Shown here piece by piece: positions 15,908 to 26,055 of a stretch of 64,000 nt of DNA (position 1 is the first letter of the stretch; the number at the start of each line of letters is the position of its first letter). Below the pieces are notes generated by a model. That model searched no databases. It had not been told where the DNA came from and saw only the letters and a list, made by a program, of their open reading frames with translations. Location: assembly GCA_018828125.1 (NCBI GenBank), contig JAHJWB010000017.1, forward strand, positions 62,001 through 126,000. Direction: 5' to 3'. The stretch is from Gammaproteobacteria bacterium (GTDB lineage Bacteria > Pseudomonadota > Gammaproteobacteria > Burkholderiales > Burkholderiaceae_C). The position numbers and the translations under genes were made by a program.

Positions 15908-17467
15908 ATGCGCATCAACTTGCCGGTGACCCAGCAAAATTTCGACTTTCCTGGCCACGAACTGCTGGTGTCCACCACCAACACCAAGGGCGAGATCACC
16001 CACTGCAACCCGGCATTTGTGCGCGTCAGCGGCTTTAGCTACGAAGAGCTCATCGGCCAGCCGCATAACCTGATCCGCCACCCCGACATGCCCGCCGAGG
16101 CCTATAAGGACATGTGGCGCACCATTGGCCGGGGCGAGCCGTGGACAGGTTTGGTCAAAAACCGCCGCAAAAACGGTGACCACTATTGGGTGCGCGCCAA
16201 CGTGACGCCGATCCTGGAGGGCGGAAAGCCGCGTGCCTACATGTCGGTGCGCACCAAACCCACCGCAGCAGAGACGGCCGCTGCCGAAGCCTTGTACGCG
16301 CAGATGCGCAGCGAGGCATCGTCCGGGGCCAGCAGCTTTTATCTGGAGTCGGGCAACGTGCGCCACCGCGGCCTGCGTGGCCGGGGGCAGAGCCTGGCGA
16401 ACATGGCGTTGCTGCCGCGCATGGCGCTGATGCTGGCGGTGCTGGTGCTCCTGGCATTGGTGCCAGACGCACTGGGCCTGCAGGGCGCCACTGCATGGGC
16501 GGCGCGTGTGGTGTTGCTGGTACTGGGCGCTGGGTGGGTGTTGTGGCGGTTTCAAGCCACGGTGCTGAACGGCGTGCTCGATGCCACGCGTTTTGCGTCC
16601 GACATCTCGGCCTGCAACCTCACCACCTCCATCCGGGCAGATTACCCACAACCCCTGGGTGCGCTGATGCAGCGCCTTCAACAAACACAGGTCAACCTGC
16701 GCGCAGTGGTGGGCGATGTGCGCACCGAAGTGCGCAACTTCACCCAGTCAGCCGCTGAAATCACGCGCGGCAGTATGGACCTGTCGGCCCGCACCGAGTC
16801 ACAGGCCAGCAGCCTGGAAGAAACTGCGGCGTCGATGGAGCAACTGGCCAGCACGGTGCAGCAGACGGCCGAGACAGCCGCCAAGGTGTCGCACGAGAGC
16901 GCGCAAAGCAGCGATATCGCCACACGCGGCGGCCAGGCAGTGCAAGAGGTGGGCGCGGCCATGCAGCGGATGAAGCACTCGTCCACCAAGATCAGCGAGA
17001 TCGTGGGTGTGATCGAGGGCATTGCTTTTCAGACCAATCTGCTGGCCCTGAACGCGGCTGTGGAGGCTGCTCGCGCAGGTGAGCAGGGCCGTGGTTTTGC
17101 GGTGGTGGCGGGCGAGGTGCGGGCGCTGGCGCAGCGCAGCGCCAGCTCGGCCAAGGAGATCAGTGGGCTGATCGGCGTCACCGTGAATCAGATCGCCAGC
17201 GGCGCCCAGCAGATGGACCATGCGGGCAGCACCATCCAGGGCGTGGTCGATGCCGTGGAGCGGGTGAGCACCCTGGTGCAACAAATCAGCAGCGCGACCA
17301 AGGAGCAATCGCAAGGCATTGCTCAGGTCAACGAAGCGGTGACCCAGCTGGACACGGTGACGCAACAGAACGCAGCACTGGTGGAAGAGTCCACCGCCGC
17401 TGCGCAGGGCCTGAAGGACAGCGCAGAGTCTCTGGGGCGCTCGGTGGATGTGTTCAACATGCCGTGA
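15908..17467 (+). CDS. Aer-like methyl-accepting chemotaxis protein with N-terminal PAS domain
   Basis: A 519-residue chemoreceptor. Residues 1-115 form a PAS domain of the Aer type ([42 protein letters not shown]), which in Aer binds FAD and senses redox or energy state. A hydrophobic double-span anchor occupies about 160-215 without a periplasmic domain. A HAMP-like linker is followed by the cytoplasmic coiled-coil signalling domain (about 260-519), with the CheA/CheW-binding hairpin tip around [20 protein letters not shown]. It probably mediates aerotaxis or energy taxis; FAD binding is inferred. ATG 15908 follows AGGA; the upstream in-frame start at 15872 is unsupported. Confidence 0.9.
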   Translation: MRINLPVTQQNFDFPGHELLVSTTNTKGEITHCNPAFVRVSGFSYEELIGQPHNLIRHPDMPAEAYKDMWRTIGRGEPWTGLVKNRRKNGDHYWVRANVTPILEGGKPRAYMSVRTKPTAAETAAAEALYAQMRSEASSGASSFYLESGNVRHRGLRGRGQSLANMALLPRMALMLAVLVLLALVPDALGLQGATAWAARVVLLVLGAGWVLWRFQATVLNGVLDATRFASDISACNLTTSIRADYPQPLGALMQRLQQTQVNLRAVVGDVRTEVRNFTQSAAEITRGSMDLSARTESQASSLEETAASMEQLASTVQQTAETAAKVSHESAQSSDIATRGGQAVQEVGAAMQRMKHSSTKISEIVGVIEGIAFQTNLLALNAAVEAARAGEQGRGFAVVAGEVRALAQRSASSAKEISGLIGVTVNQIASGAQQMDHAGSTIQGVVDAVERVSTLVQQISSATKEQSQGIAQVNEAVTQLDTVTQQNAALVEESTAAAQGLKDSAESLGRSVDVFNMP

Positions 17468-17504
17468 TGCGCCTGCGGTCAGCACATCGTCTTCGCAACA
17501 GCCC

Positions 17505-18350
17505 TTACTGCCGCGCCGTGCGCACGTTGCGCGGCAGGCCTAGCGGGTGACTGGTGCGCAGCGGGTTGATGTCGAGGCCCCCGCGGCGCGTGTAGCGCGC
17601 GTACACCGTGAGCTTGATGGGTTTGCAGCGCGTCCACAGGTCCATGAAGATGCGCTCGACGCACTGCTCGTGAAACTCGTTGTGGTTGCGGAAACTCACC
17701 AGGTATTGCAGCAGCCCTTCCTGATCGATCTGCGGCCCGCTGTAGCTGATCTGCACGCTGCCCCAGTCGGGTTGGCCTGTGACCAGACAGTTGCTTTTGA
17801 GCAGGTTGCTGGTCAGCACCTCAGTCACAGGCGGCTGGTCGAAGTCAGCGGCCAGCAGCTCAGGCGCGGGCTGGTACTGCGTGCATTCCACGTCCAGCCG
17901 GTCCAGGCTCAGGCCGTCCAGTTCATGCACGGGCTCCTGGTCAAACAGGTCGGGGCTGATCAGCTTGACGCCCACCGTGGCAGGGTGTTCTGCGCCGCGC
18001 CAAACGGCTTCGCTGATGTCGGCGCGGATGCGGGCCTGCACCTCGGCTGCATCGGCAAAGCGGGTGTTGTTGAAGCTGTTGAGGTACAGCTTGAACGACT
18101 TGCTCTCCACGATGTTGGGCGTCTCGCAGGGCACGGTGATGTGCGCCAGCGCGACCTGGGGCTTGCCGCGCTGATTCAGCCAAGACAGCTCGAACGCTGT
18201 CCACAGGTCTGCACCAAAAAAAGGCGCTGCGCCGGTGATGCCTATCTCGGCCCGCTTGCCGGAACGGGGAATGGGAAACAGCAACGAGGCGTCGTACTGG
18301 TCGATATAGGCCGATGCCTTGCCGAGTTGGGATTGTTCTGGCGTGTTCAT
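17505..18350 (-). CDS. queF: NADPH-dependent 7-cyano-7-deazaguanine reductase (long QueF)
   Basis: A 281-residue QueF, the long two-domain tunnelling-fold form also found in E. coli (282 residues). It reduces preQ0 to preQ1 in queuosine tRNA modification. The thioimide-forming Cys is in [17 protein letters not shown] (near residue 75) and the QueF motif region [10 protein letters not shown] is intact; [13 protein letters not shown] near the C-terminus is the substrate-binding strand. It is convergent with the chemoreceptor gene (37 bases apart) and is followed upstream by a palindromic repeat copy. No preQ1 riboswitch was evident in the 100 bases upstream of the start. Confidence 0.95.
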   Translation of the reverse strand: MNTPEQSQLGKASAYIDQYDASLLFPIPRSGKRAEIGITGAAPFFGADLWTAFELSWLNQRGKPQVALAHITVPCETPNIVESKSFKLYLNSFNNTRFADAAEVQARIRADISEAVWRGAEHPATVGVKLISPDLFDQEPVHELDGLSLDRLDVECTQYQPAPELLAADFDQPPVTEVLTSNLLKSNCLVTGQPDWGSVQISYSGPQIDQEGLLQYLVSFRNHNEFHEQCVERIFMDLWTRCKPIKLTVYARYTRRGGLDINPLRTSHPLGLPRNVRTARQ

Positions 18351-18383
18351 GGCCGTCTTGGATGGGTGTTGATTGCTATCATA

Positions 18384-18436
18384 GTAGTAGCTATTAGCGC
18401 TTGTTGGATAAGCGCTAGAGCCTGTTTTTGCTTATA
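18384..18436 (+). repeat. Dispersed palindromic intergenic repeat, copy 1
   Basis: Perfect arms TAGCGCTT (18395-18402) and AAGCGCTA (18410-18417) enclose a seven-base loop. They are preceded by TAGTAGCTAT and followed by GAGCCTGTTTTTGCTTAT. It lies between two minus-strand genes (queF start and the oxygenase gene end). The same core and flanks recur at seven other places in the window. Confidence 0.9.
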
Positions 18437-18475
18437 TTTTGTCGGCTGGCTCGCAGGGCGAGACCATGCGACGCG

Positions 18476-19384
18476 TCATTTGAATTCGCGTTCGCGCAGC
18501 CATTTGGTGGCGATCCACTTCTCGCCTGCGATCACGGGCGCGCCGCCGTGCAGGGTTTTGGTGGAGGGGTGGGGGCGCTCGTAACTGAAGAACACGGCGT
18601 TGCCGCGCTGCGGCGCGACTTCCACGTGCACATCCGGGAAGGTGGTGCCACCGCCTTTTTCGGGGGTGTTCAGGTACATCACCAGCGTGCCCACGCGTTG
18701 CCCGCCGCGTTTGACGATGCTGGGCGTGCCGGGCTCGGCAGGGTCGAAGTAGTCGTAATGCGGCTTGTATTCGGCGCCGGGGCTGTAGTGCAGCACCTGA
18801 AGGCCTTCGCCGTTCTCAATGGGCCAGTTCAACAGACGGGCGATGCGCTCTTCAATGCGCTGGATCAGCGGGGTCTGGCCGCGCTGAAAGAACATGCCGT
18901 CGCTGGTGCGGTCGGCGTTGATCTCTTCGCCGCCCGTCTTGGTTGCAACGGTCAGAGACCGGGCCAGGCGAGGTTCGGCGTCGGCAATCAGGGCGTCGCA
19001 TTCTTCTGGCGACAGCAGGTTGCCAAACACCACAATGCGAGGCTGCGCGATGGCGAGCAGCACACTCACCTTGTGGTCGCCGCAGTCCACGAGCGCGGGT
19101 GACTCGTCCAGCACAGGCTCGGGCACGGGCACTGCGGCGGGCTGGCCTTGTTGCACGGCCAACTCGTTGAGGTGGTCTTGCAGCGTCACTTCGAGCGCAT
19201 CGGCAGCCACGTCTTCGTTCCACCCTGCGTCGCGCATGGACTGCAGCACCACGGGCGCCTCGTATCCAGCCTGCGCCTGCTCGATGATCCAGCGGCGCAA
19301 CTCGGGCGTGATGACCTGGCGCGCGGCACTGGCGCGCTCGGTGGTCAGGGTGCTGTCGGTGTGCAGGTCAGAACGCGATGCCAT
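18476..19384 (-). CDS. 2-oxoglutarate/Fe(II)-dependent oxygenase, prolyl 4-hydroxylase-like
   Basis: A 302-residue protein. The C-terminal 180 residues are a P4Hc double-stranded beta-helix domain with the iron ligands H-x-D in KPHYDYFDP (near residue 208) and a distal His in TLHGGAPVIAGEKW (near 280), whose following Lys is the usual 2-oxoglutarate anchor. The N-terminal 90 residues are a helical region containing a UBA-like segment (MRDAGWNEDVAADAL). Bacterial members hydroxylate prolines, for example in elongation factor Tu, or small molecules; the substrate here is unknown. It sits between queF and yaaA, all on the minus strand. Confidence 0.87.
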   Translation of the reverse strand: MASRSDLHTDSTLTTERASAARQVITPELRRWIIEQAQAGYEAPVVLQSMRDAGWNEDVAADALEVTLQDHLNELAVQQGQPAAVPVPEPVLDESPALVDCGDHKVSVLLAIAQPRIVVFGNLLSPEECDALIADAEPRLARSLTVATKTGGEEINADRTSDGMFFQRGQTPLIQRIEERIARLLNWPIENGEGLQVLHYSPGAEYKPHYDYFDPAEPGTPSIVKRGGQRVGTLVMYLNTPEKGGGTTFPDVHVEVAPQRGNAVFFSYERPHPSTKTLHGGAPVIAGEKWIATKWLREREFK

Positions 19385-19436
19385 GGAAGTCCTTCAACGT
19401 CGATGGGGTTGCAATGGGAGGGGGCTGTGCGCCGCC

Positions 19437-20219
19437 TCAGGTGTGGGCCGTCTTGCGACGGTACACCAGCCGTTCGGGGCTTGATGATGCCGGTGCAAAC
19501 GCATAACCGTCCAGGTCAAAACCCTCCAGCCGGTGCGGTGTGGAAATACGATGGGTGATGGCATACCGAGCCATCAGGCCCCGCGCGCGCTTGGCATGAA
19601 AGCTGATGATCTTGTAGGTGCCGCCTTTCCAGTCCTCGAACACACATTCGAGCACACGGGCCTTGAGCGCCTTTCGGTCCACCGCCTTGAAGTATTCCTG
19701 CGACGCGAGGTTGACCACCACGGGCGTGGTGTCGGCACGCAGTCGGGTGTTGAGGTGTTCGGCAATCTGGCTACCCCAGTATTGGTACAAATTACTGCCC
19801 GCCTCGGTGGCCAGGCGCGTGCCCATTTCCAGTCGGTAAGGCTGCATGCGGTCGAGCGGGCGCAGCACGCCGTACAGCCCGCTGAGGATGACCACGTGGC
19901 CTTGCGCCCATTCCAGGTCTGGGGGCGCCAAGGTGCGGGCGTTCAGGCCTTCGTACACGTCCCCGTTGAAGGCCAGCAGCGCCTGCCGCGAATTGGAGGC
20001 CGTAAAACGGGGCCGCCAGGCCTGGTAGCGCGCCACGTTGAGCGCTGCAAGCTTGTCGCTCAGGTCCATCAGCAAGGCAATGTCTTGTGGAGACCGGGTG
20101 CGCAGCACGTCGATCAGCGTTGCGGATTGCGCCACGAAGAGCGGCGTGGTGTGGGGCAAGCCTTCAGGCAGCGGCGTATCGTAATCAAGCGATTTGGCGG
20201 GGGACAGCAGGAACAGCAT
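19437..20219 (-). CDS. yaaA: YaaA family peroxide-stress protein
   Basis: A 260-residue protein beginning MLFLLSPAKSLDY, the hallmark N-terminus of YaaA (DUF328/UPF0246). Further family motifs are LSGLYGVLRPLD near residue 112, YRLEMG and VVNLASQEYFKAVD. In E. coli YaaA limits intracellular free iron during hydrogen-peroxide stress and has a DNA-binding-like fold. The frame is open upstream, but the family start is ATG at 20219, so the longer reading was not used. No strong ribosome site is visible directly upstream. It lies downstream of the rne terminator, so it probably has its own promoter in 20220-20435. Confidence 0.93.
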   Translation of the reverse strand: MLFLLSPAKSLDYDTPLPEGLPHTTPLFVAQSATLIDVLRTRSPQDIALLMDLSDKLAALNVARYQAWRPRFTASNSRQALLAFNGDVYEGLNARTLAPPDLEWAQGHVVILSGLYGVLRPLDRMQPYRLEMGTRLATEAGSNLYQYWGSQIAEHLNTRLRADTTPVVVNLASQEYFKAVDRKALKARVLECVFEDWKGGTYKIISFHAKRARGLMARYAITHRISTPHRLEGFDLDGYAFAPASSSPERLVYRRKTAHT

Positions 20220-20435
20220 GGGAGGGGCCAAAGGGTCCGTGGATCTGGGAGGGTAAAGCAGGCTGCGGTCTGCAGCGTTCGTCGATTTGAACCGCGTGCT
20301 GTGCAGAACATCGCGGAAGAGGGCTGCGCCAGCGTGGCGGCCCAAAATAGTACCTGCTGAAAAGCCGTCTTGGTTTTTAACAGGTCGGTCGGGGGGCACG
20401 CGCGGTGCGCCCTGCGGTGTTGGCGGGCTCCCATG

Positions 20436-20464
20436 AAAGAAAAAAGGCGGCCGGGGCCGCCTTC
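20436..20464 (-). terminator. Rho-independent terminator of rne
   Basis: On the minus strand, GGCGGCC (20461-20455), a GG-type two-base turn and GGCCGCC (20452-20446) form a perfect seven-base-pair GC stem, followed by a T-run opposite 20445-20440. It lies about 45 bases past the rne stop codon and before yaaA. Confidence 0.85.
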
Positions 20465-20508
20465 TCGGTGGGAGAGCCGCAGCCGAGGCTGCGGGCTCCA
20501 GACAGGCG

Positions 20509-23500
20509 TCAAGCCGCCGGTGGCCGCTCAAAGGGCAGGGTCATGGCCGACAGGTCGCGGCGGGTTTCCACCAGCACCAGCGGGCCTTCATCCACCACCA
20601 CAGCGGGTGGGCGCTCACGCGGCACCCGGATGGGTTGCGGCTCGGCCGCAATCGCTGCCTGTACAGCCGCGATCTTGTCCGCATCAGAATTCACCCATTG
20701 CAGGCCCGACGATGCTGCCACTTGCTGCAGCGCATCGATAGGCAGCGTGAAGGCCTCAACCCGCGGCATGCCGGTGGTCGCCGGAGCTGGAGCTGCTGGC
20801 GCAGGTGCGGGAGCACGCCCAGCAGGAGCTGCCGCCAGCGGGGCAGGGGCCGCAGTCACGACCGGGGCCGGGGCTGGCGCTGCTGCGACGGGGGCTGCTG
20901 GAGCCATCGGAACTGCTGGAGCGACAACCGGACTGGCCACCGCGGGTGCCGGTGCCACGGGTGCCGCCACAGGGGTGGGTGCTGCCACCACGGGCGCAAC
21001 GTCTGCCGAAGGGGCTGGTGCGCTGAAGTAGCTGCGGCGTGGCGCCTCGTCCTGCGCTGCAGCTGGTTCGGGCTGCGCACCAGCGGTGGGATCGAAATCC
21101 ATCATCGAGGGCGCTGCTGCTGGGGTGGCTGCGGCATCGGCATTGCCGTTGTCCCGGGGGCCGCGTTCACCACGCTCGCGACGGTCGCGGCCGTAGCGGT
21201 CACGCGAACGGCGTTCGCGGCGTTGCTGCTCTTCGGTGGCGGGCGACTCGTTGCCAGTCAGGTCGAGGTCGGGCAGTGTGGCCAGCGGGGCGGTGTCCAC
21301 AAAGTCACCGGGTACCGCTCCCGCAGTGGGCACCGCGATGGCGTTTTCCTGAGCTTCCACCGCACGGGGTGCGCGCTCGCCACGGTCACCGCGGTTGCCA
21401 CGGTCACCGCGATCACGGCGGGGGCCGCGTTCGCGGGGTTGCTGTGCGCCGGGCGTGCCTTCATGGCCGTTCCCGTTCGGGCCTTCCACCTGCGCTTGCG
21501 CTGGTGTGGTGTCACCGTTCACGCCAGCGGCTGCCTGGTTGCGGGGCTCTGCATCGCGGCGGGGACGGTTACCGTCACGGCCATTGCGTCCTTCGCGACC
21601 TGGTTGGGCGTCACGGCCTTCGCGTGTTCCGCCTTCGGGGCGATTGGCGTCGCGAGGGGGACGGTTTTCTGCGTCGCGCGGTCCACGGCCTTCGGCCGAA
21701 CGTTCGCCACGGCGGCCACGGCTTTCGTTGGCGCCTTCACGGTTCCCGTCGCGGGGGCCCGCGTCGCGCTGCGGTTGGCCGTCACGGTTGCCGTCGCGGT
21801 TTCCATTGCGACCACCGCGGCCGCCGCGGCCTTCACCACCGCGGCCATCACGGCGGGGTTCACCACGGCCAGTGGTTTCAGGCGTTGGGGCTGGGGCTGG
21901 TGCGGCCACGGTTGTGGGGGCAACCGGGGTATCCCCGAACCCGAACAGGCTCTTGAGCCAGGCAAAAAAGCCTTGCTCTTGTGGTGCTGCCGCCACGGGT
22001 GTCGGGGCGGCCGCAGGAGCCGTTGCCGGAGCCGTGGCTGCACCCGTGCGCTGTCCGCCACGGGGTGGGCGGGCGCCGCCTTCAGGACGAGGCTCGCGGG
22101 GTTCTGCAATGGGAGCGGGAGCATCCGGCAGCACGCCCTTGATCACAGGGGTCTGCTTGTTGGTCGGCTCTTGCGAGCGGCGCGTCACGGCCGTGGGGTC
22201 TTCCACTTCTTCGGCGAGCTTGTAGCTGGCTTCGATGTGGTCCAGGCGCGGGTCGTCGTGCTTGAGGCGTTCCAGGCGGTAGTTAGGGGTTTCCAGCGTC
22301 TTGTTGGGAACCATCAACACGGCCACGCGCTGCTTGAGCTCGATCTTGGCGATCTCGGTGCGCTTTTCGTTCAGCAGGAACGAAGCCACTTCCACCGGCA
22401 CCTGGCAGTGCACGGCGGCCGTGTTGTCCTTCATGGACTCTTCCTGGATGATGCGCAGGATCTGCAGGGCCGACGATTCGGTGTCACGGATGTGGCCCGA
22501 GCCACCGCAGCGGGGGCAGGGGATGGACGAGCCTTCGCTCAAAGCGGGCTTGAGACGCTGGCGGCTCATCTCCATCAGGCCGAACTTGCTGATGGTGCCG
22601 AACTGCACGCGGGCGCGGTCCTGGCGCAGTGCGTCGCGCAGGCGGTTTTCAACTTCGCGGCGGTTCTTGCTCTCCTCCATGTCGATGAAGTCGATCACGA
22701 TCAGGCCGCCCAGGTCGCGCAGGCGCATCTGGCGGGCCACTTCGTCGGCGGCTTCCAGGTTGGTGCGGGTAGCGGTTTCCTCGATGTCGCCGCCCTTGAT
22801 GGCGCGGGCCGAGTTCACGTCCACGCTGACCAGCGCCTCGGTGTGGTCGATCACGATGGCGCCGCCCGAGGGCAGCTGCACAGTGCGGGCGTAGGCCGAT
22901 TCGATCTGGTGCTCGATCTGGAAGCGGCTGAACAGGGCGGCGTCGTCGCGGTAGCGCTTCACGCGGGCGGCATGCTCGGGCATGACGTGCGCCATGAACT
23001 GCTGCGCCTGTTCGTAGATGTCGTCGGTATCGATGAGGATGTCACCGATGTCGTTGTTGAAGTAGTCGCGGATCGCGCGGATGACGAGGCTCGATTCCTG
23101 ATAGATCAGGAAGGCGCCTTTGCCACCCTTGCCAGCACCGTCAATGGCGGTCCAGAGCTTGAGCAGGTAGTTCAAGTCCCACTGCAGCTCGGGCGCGGTT
23201 CGGCCAATGCCGGCGGTGCGCGCGATGATGGACATGCCGTTGGGGTATTCCAGTTGGTCCATCGCCTCCTTGAGTTCGGCGCGGTCCTCGCCCTCGATGC
23301 GGCGCGACACGCCACCGCCACGGGGGTTGTTGGGCATCAGCACCACGTAGCGGCCGGCCAGCGAGACGAAGGTGGTCAGGGCCGCGCCCTTGTTGCCGCG
23401 CTCTTCCTTTTCGACCTGGACCAGCAGTTCCTGGCCTTCCTTGATCACCTCGTTGATGCGCGCCTGGCTGGGCGAGACACCGGGAGTGAAGTAGCTGCGC

Positions 23501-23721
23501 GAGATCTCCTTGAACGGCAGGAAGCCGTGGCGGTCTTCGCCGTAGTCGACGAAACAGGCCTCCAGCGAGGGCTCGACGCGTGTGACGACGGCCTTGTAGA
23601 TGTTGCCCTTGCGCTGTTCGCGCCCTTCAATTTCGATTTCGTAGTCGAGGAGCTTTTGTCCGTCGACGATGGCCAGGCGCCGTTCTTCGGGCTGCGTGGC
23701 GTTGATGAGCATCCGCTTCAT
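20509..23721 (-). CDS. rne: Ribonuclease E
   Basis: A 1070-residue RNase E, the endonuclease that starts mRNA decay and processes rRNA and tRNA at the inner membrane. The N-terminal catalytic half (about 1-510) has the S1 domain ([20 protein letters not shown]), the RNase H-like and DNase I-like domains with metal-binding VIDFIDMEE, and the zinc-link [12 protein letters not shown] near residues 404-415. The C-terminal half is a low-complexity scaffold: an Arg/Gly/Asn/Asp-rich stretch (about 640-830) for RNA binding, then Ala/Pro-rich linkers and a closing conserved peptide ([17 protein letters not shown]). Start is ATG 23721 after AAGGA. A strong terminator follows at 20436. Confidence 0.95.
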   Translation of the reverse strand: MKRMLINATQPEERRLAIVDGQKLLDYEIEIEGREQRKGNIYKAVVTRVEPSLEACFVDYGEDRHGFLPFKEISRSYFTPGVSPSQARINEVIKEGQELLVQVEKEERGNKGAALTTFVSLAGRYVVLMPNNPRGGGVSRRIEGEDRAELKEAMDQLEYPNGMSIIARTAGIGRTAPELQWDLNYLLKLWTAIDGAGKGGKGAFLIYQESSLVIRAIRDYFNNDIGDILIDTDDIYEQAQQFMAHVMPEHAARVKRYRDDAALFSRFQIEHQIESAYARTVQLPSGGAIVIDHTEALVSVDVNSARAIKGGDIEETATRTNLEAADEVARQMRLRDLGGLIVIDFIDMEESKNRREVENRLRDALRQDRARVQFGTISKFGLMEMSRQRLKPALSEGSSIPCPRCGGSGHIRDTESSALQILRIIQEESMKDNTAAVHCQVPVEVASFLLNEKRTEIAKIELKQRVAVLMVPNKTLETPNYRLERLKHDDPRLDHIEASYKLAEEVEDPTAVTRRSQEPTNKQTPVIKGVLPDAPAPIAEPREPRPEGGARPPRGGQRTGAATAPATAPAAAPTPVAAAPQEQGFFAWLKSLFGFGDTPVAPTTVAAPAPAPTPETTGRGEPRRDGRGGEGRGGRGGRNGNRDGNRDGQPQRDAGPRDGNREGANESRGRRGERSAEGRGPRDAENRPPRDANRPEGGTREGRDAQPGREGRNGRDGNRPRRDAEPRNQAAAGVNGDTTPAQAQVEGPNGNGHEGTPGAQQPRERGPRRDRGDRGNRGDRGERAPRAVEAQENAIAVPTAGAVPGDFVDTAPLATLPDLDLTGNESPATEEQQRRERRSRDRYGRDRRERGERGPRDNGNADAAATPAAAPSMMDFDPTAGAQPEPAAAQDEAPRRSYFSAPAPSADVAPVVAAPTPVAAPVAPAPAVASPVVAPAVPMAPAAPVAAAPAPAPVVTAAPAPLAAAPAGRAPAPAPAAPAPATTGMPRVEAFTLPIDALQQVAASSGLQWVNSDADKIAAVQAAIAAEPQPIRVPRERPPAVVVDEGPLVLVETRRDLSAMTLPFERPPAA

Positions 23722-23767
23722 GATGCGATTCCTTCAATGTTTCGCGGACAGCAGCGGTGCAGCCTTA

Positions 23768-23784
23768 CCTCCTCAACAAGGAGG
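23768..23784 (-). promoter_or_regulatory. rne leader hairpin sequestering an AGGAGG sequence
   Basis: On the rne-sense strand CCTCCT, a five-base loop and AGGAGG form a perfect six-base-pair stem about 47 bases upstream of the rne ATG. RNase E mRNAs are known to be feedback-regulated through structured 5' leaders cut by the enzyme itself. This hairpin is a candidate for that role here; that is inference. Confidence 0.45.
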
Positions 23785-23898
23785 GCTGCGCGGGCTGCCG
23801 CCCACAGTTTCCAAACCAATACAACAAGCTCTACAGGAGCTGTGAATGCCTGGACTGACGCATCGAAACGAAGGGAATTGCCGGGGTTGCCAATGATC

Positions 23899-23918
23899 TG
23901 CTGCGCTCTAGCGCAGCA
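23899..23918 (-). promoter_or_regulatory. Long inverted repeat in the rne upstream region
   Basis: TGCTGCGCT (23899-23907) and AGCGCAGCA (23910-23918) are perfect complements with two bases between them. If transcribed it forms a stable GC-rich hairpin about 180 bases before the rne start. Whether it lies inside the rne transcript depends on the unmapped promoter. Confidence 0.4.
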
Positions 23919-23964
23919 TCGGGAGGCAGGGGCGCGTGGATGGGGGCGAGTGGTAAGAACGCAG

Positions 23965-23978
23965 TTTTGCTAGCAAAA
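23965..23978. promoter_or_regulatory. Perfect 14-base palindrome TTTTGCTAGCAAAA
   Basis: An uninterrupted self-complementary 14-mer lies between the divergent rne and rluC genes. It resembles a protein-binding operator rather than a terminator because it has no loop. No regulator is identified. Confidence 0.35.
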
Positions 23979-24035
23979 GAGTAGCTGTTTGCGCTTGCTG
24001 GCTGTGCGCTGAGGGCGATTTTGAGTATGCAGCCA
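23979..24035 (+). repeat. Dispersed palindromic repeat, degenerate copy 2
   Basis: GTAGCTGTTTGCGCTTG, a short spacer and GTGCGCTGAGGGCGATTTTGAG follow the order and spacing of the other copies but with several mismatches in both arms. It is a likely decayed member of the family. Confidence 0.45.
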
Positions 24036-24320
24036 AAGGCCGCAGCCTCCGCCACAGGGTCATCATCCATGCCATCAACAACCACATGCTCGCTTTGATC
24101 CGCTGACAGGCTGCGCCCGGGTAGGGAACATCTGCCAGCTTGGGGGATTCCGTATCAGTGTTTCAATCTGTCAGCCCGCCGCACGGCGTGCTGGCCATCA
24201 CAGGCATCTGGCCTGCAATCTGCGCGCACGACGCCCGCTGGCATCGACCTTCCTGCGCCAGCGCAAGGGTTGTGTGGACTAAACTCCAGACAAATCAACC
24301 ACTTACACAACAACGCGCAG

Positions 24321-25334
24321 GTGAAACACATTATAGGGGGCAAACCGCCATCGGACCCCGCCCCGGCACCCACCCCCCCTGCAGCCCGATTCGTTGAAGT
24401 CGATGAGGACTCCGCAGGCCAGCGGCTCGATAACTTTTTGATACGCCACTTGAAAGGTGTGCCGAAAACGCATGTCTACCGCATCATCCGCAGCGGCGAA
24501 GTGCGCATCAACAAAGGCCGCGTGAACGCCGACACCCGGGTGCAGGCCGGCGACCTGGTGCGCCTGCCGCCCGTACGCATCTCCGACAAGGTCGCCGAAA
24601 AGGCCGAGCGCCCGGCGCCCGCGCGCGAGTTCCCCGTCCTTTTGGAAGACGATCACCTCATCGCCATCGACAAACCCGCTGGCGTGGCAGTGCATGGTGG
24701 CAGCGGTGTGAGCTTTGGTGTCATCGAGCAATTGCGCCAGGCGCGGCCTGGCGCCAAATTCCTGGAACTGGTGCATCGGCTTGATCGCGACACCTCGGGC
24801 ATTCTGCTGGTTGCCAAGAAGCGGTCAGCGCTCACTCACTTGCAGGACCAGTTCCGCGAACGCGAGACGGGCAAGACCTATCTGGCGCTTGTGACTGGCG
24901 TTTGGCCTGCCAACAAGAAGGTCATCGATCTGCCCTTGCACAAGTATCTGCAGGAGGATGGAGAGCGCCGCGTGCGGGTGACCACGGCCGACGACCCGGA
25001 CGGCATGCGCTCCATCACGCTCGTCAAGGTGCGCAGCACCATGCTCGCGCGCACCCCGTTGGGGCTGCCCGCCATGTCACTGCTGGAAGTAACCATCAAG
25101 ACCGGCCGCACCCACCAGATTCGGGTGCATCTGGCCAGCCAGGGGCATGCCATCGTGGGGGACGACAAATATGGCGACTTTGAGCTGAACAAGCGTCTGT
25201 TGAAGCAGGGAATGAGGCGCATGTTCTTGCATGCCTGGCGGTTACAGTTCAACCACCCCGCCTCGGGGGAGCGTGTGGCGTTGAATGCCGAATTGCCTCC
25301 CGAGCTGAGCGATTTTGTCTCTCCATCCCCCTAA
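24321..25334 (+). CDS. rluC: 23S rRNA pseudouridine synthase RluC
   Basis: A 337-residue RluC/RluD-family pseudouridine synthase that modifies uridines in 23S rRNA. The S4 RNA-binding domain is at about residues 23-85 (GQRLDNFLIRHLKGVPKTHV, then YRIIRSGEVRINKGRV). The catalytic Asp is in LVHRLDRDTSGILLVAK near residue 155, and the KTGRTHQIRVHLA motif is intact. The frame is open to 24270; GTG 24321 was preferred because the family protein begins KHIIGG-like at this position. It is divergent from rne, a common pairing in proteobacteria, and followed closely by a HAD phosphatase gene. Confidence 0.92.
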   Translation: MKHIIGGKPPSDPAPAPTPPAARFVEVDEDSAGQRLDNFLIRHLKGVPKTHVYRIIRSGEVRINKGRVNADTRVQAGDLVRLPPVRISDKVAEKAERPAPAREFPVLLEDDHLIAIDKPAGVAVHGGSGVSFGVIEQLRQARPGAKFLELVHRLDRDTSGILLVAKKRSALTHLQDQFRERETGKTYLALVTGVWPANKKVIDLPLHKYLQEDGERRVRVTTADDPDGMRSITLVKVRSTMLARTPLGLPAMSLLEVTIKTGRTHQIRVHLASQGHAIVGDDKYGDFELNKRLLKQGMRRMFLHAWRLQFNHPASGERVALNAELPPELSDFVSPSP

Positions 25335-25349
25335 CGCGCGAACGATTTC

Positions 25350-26024
25350 ATGTCTGCCAAAACCACCCGCCCGCGCCGTTTCGATCTCATTGCGTTCGAC
25401 TGGGATGGCACCCTGTTTGACTCCACCGCCATCATCGTGCGCTGCATCCAGGCCGCCGTGCGCGACGTGGGGGGCACCGTGCCGACCGATCAAGAAGCGT
25501 CGTATGTGATTGGCATGGCGCTCATGCAGGCGCTGGCCCATGCCGCCCCGGACGTTCCGCCTGAAAAGTACAACGATCTCGGCAACCGCTACCGCTTTCA
25601 CTACCTCCAGCACCAAGACGATCTAAGCTTGTTCGAGGGCGTCCTGCCGCTTTTGAATGATTTGCGCGAACGCGGCCACCTGCTGACCGTGGCGACGGGC
25701 AAAAGTCGGCGTGGGCTGGATGAGGCGCTGCACTCGGTGGATTTGCGCGGCGTGTTTGATGGCTCGCGTACCGCAGACCAGACCGCGGGCAAGCCCCATC
25801 CGCTCATGCTGCAGGAGTTGATGGCCGAGTTCGATGTAGCTCCGGAGCGTCTTTTGATGATTGGTGACACCACGCATGACCTGCAGATGGCGGTGAACGC
25901 AGGCTGCGCCAGTGTGGGCGTTAGCTACGGCGCACACGAACCTGACGTTTTCCATGCGCTGAACCCGCTGCATGTCGCGCACTCGGTGCGTGAACTGCAC
26001 GACTGGCTGCTTCTGAACGCCTGA
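25350..26024 (+). CDS. HAD-superfamily hydrolase, phosphoglycolate-phosphatase-like
   Basis: A 224-residue HAD phosphatase. Motif I is FDWDGTLFDS (near residues 16-25, nucleophile first Asp), motif II is VATGKSRRG, motif III includes the Lys in AGKPHPLML and motif IV is MIGDTTHDLQMA. The small alpha-helical cap between motifs I and II is of the Gph type. Likely substrates are small phosphate esters such as 2-phosphoglycolate, but related proteins have mixed specificity. It starts 15 bases after rluC and is followed after 31 bases by a Rieske protein gene, so all three may be one operon. Confidence 0.85.
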   Translation: MSAKTTRPRRFDLIAFDWDGTLFDSTAIIVRCIQAAVRDVGGTVPTDQEASYVIGMALMQALAHAAPDVPPEKYNDLGNRYRFHYLQHQDDLSLFEGVLPLLNDLRERGHLLTVATGKSRRGLDEALHSVDLRGVFDGSRTADQTAGKPHPLMLQELMAEFDVAPERLLMIGDTTHDLQMAVNAGCASVGVSYGAHEPDVFHALNPLHVAHSVRELHDWLLLNA

Positions 26025-26055
26025 ACACAGAGCAGCAGTCGATCGATCAACGTCC

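Larger units (their letters stand above)
23722..24320. other. Divergent rne-rluC intergenic region, about 600 bases
   Basis: No convincing gene lies here. It must hold divergent promoters for rne (minus) and rluC (plus). Seen are a leader hairpin near rne (23768-23784), a second long inverted repeat (23899-23918), a 14-base perfect palindrome TTTTGCTAGCAAAA (23965-23978) and a degenerate copy of the dispersed repeat next to it. No clear sigma-70 promoter pair could be chosen by eye. Confidence 0.6.

Noticed and set aside
18351-18475. Possible preQ1 riboswitch upstream of queF
   Set aside because: No preQ1 aptamer-like hairpin with an A-rich tail was found; the sequence is instead a copy of the dispersed repeat.
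20635-23973. A 1112-residue open frame on the plus strand
   Set aside because: It lies opposite rne, shows no recognisable domain and has the Gly/Ala/Arg bias of a reverse-strand artefact.
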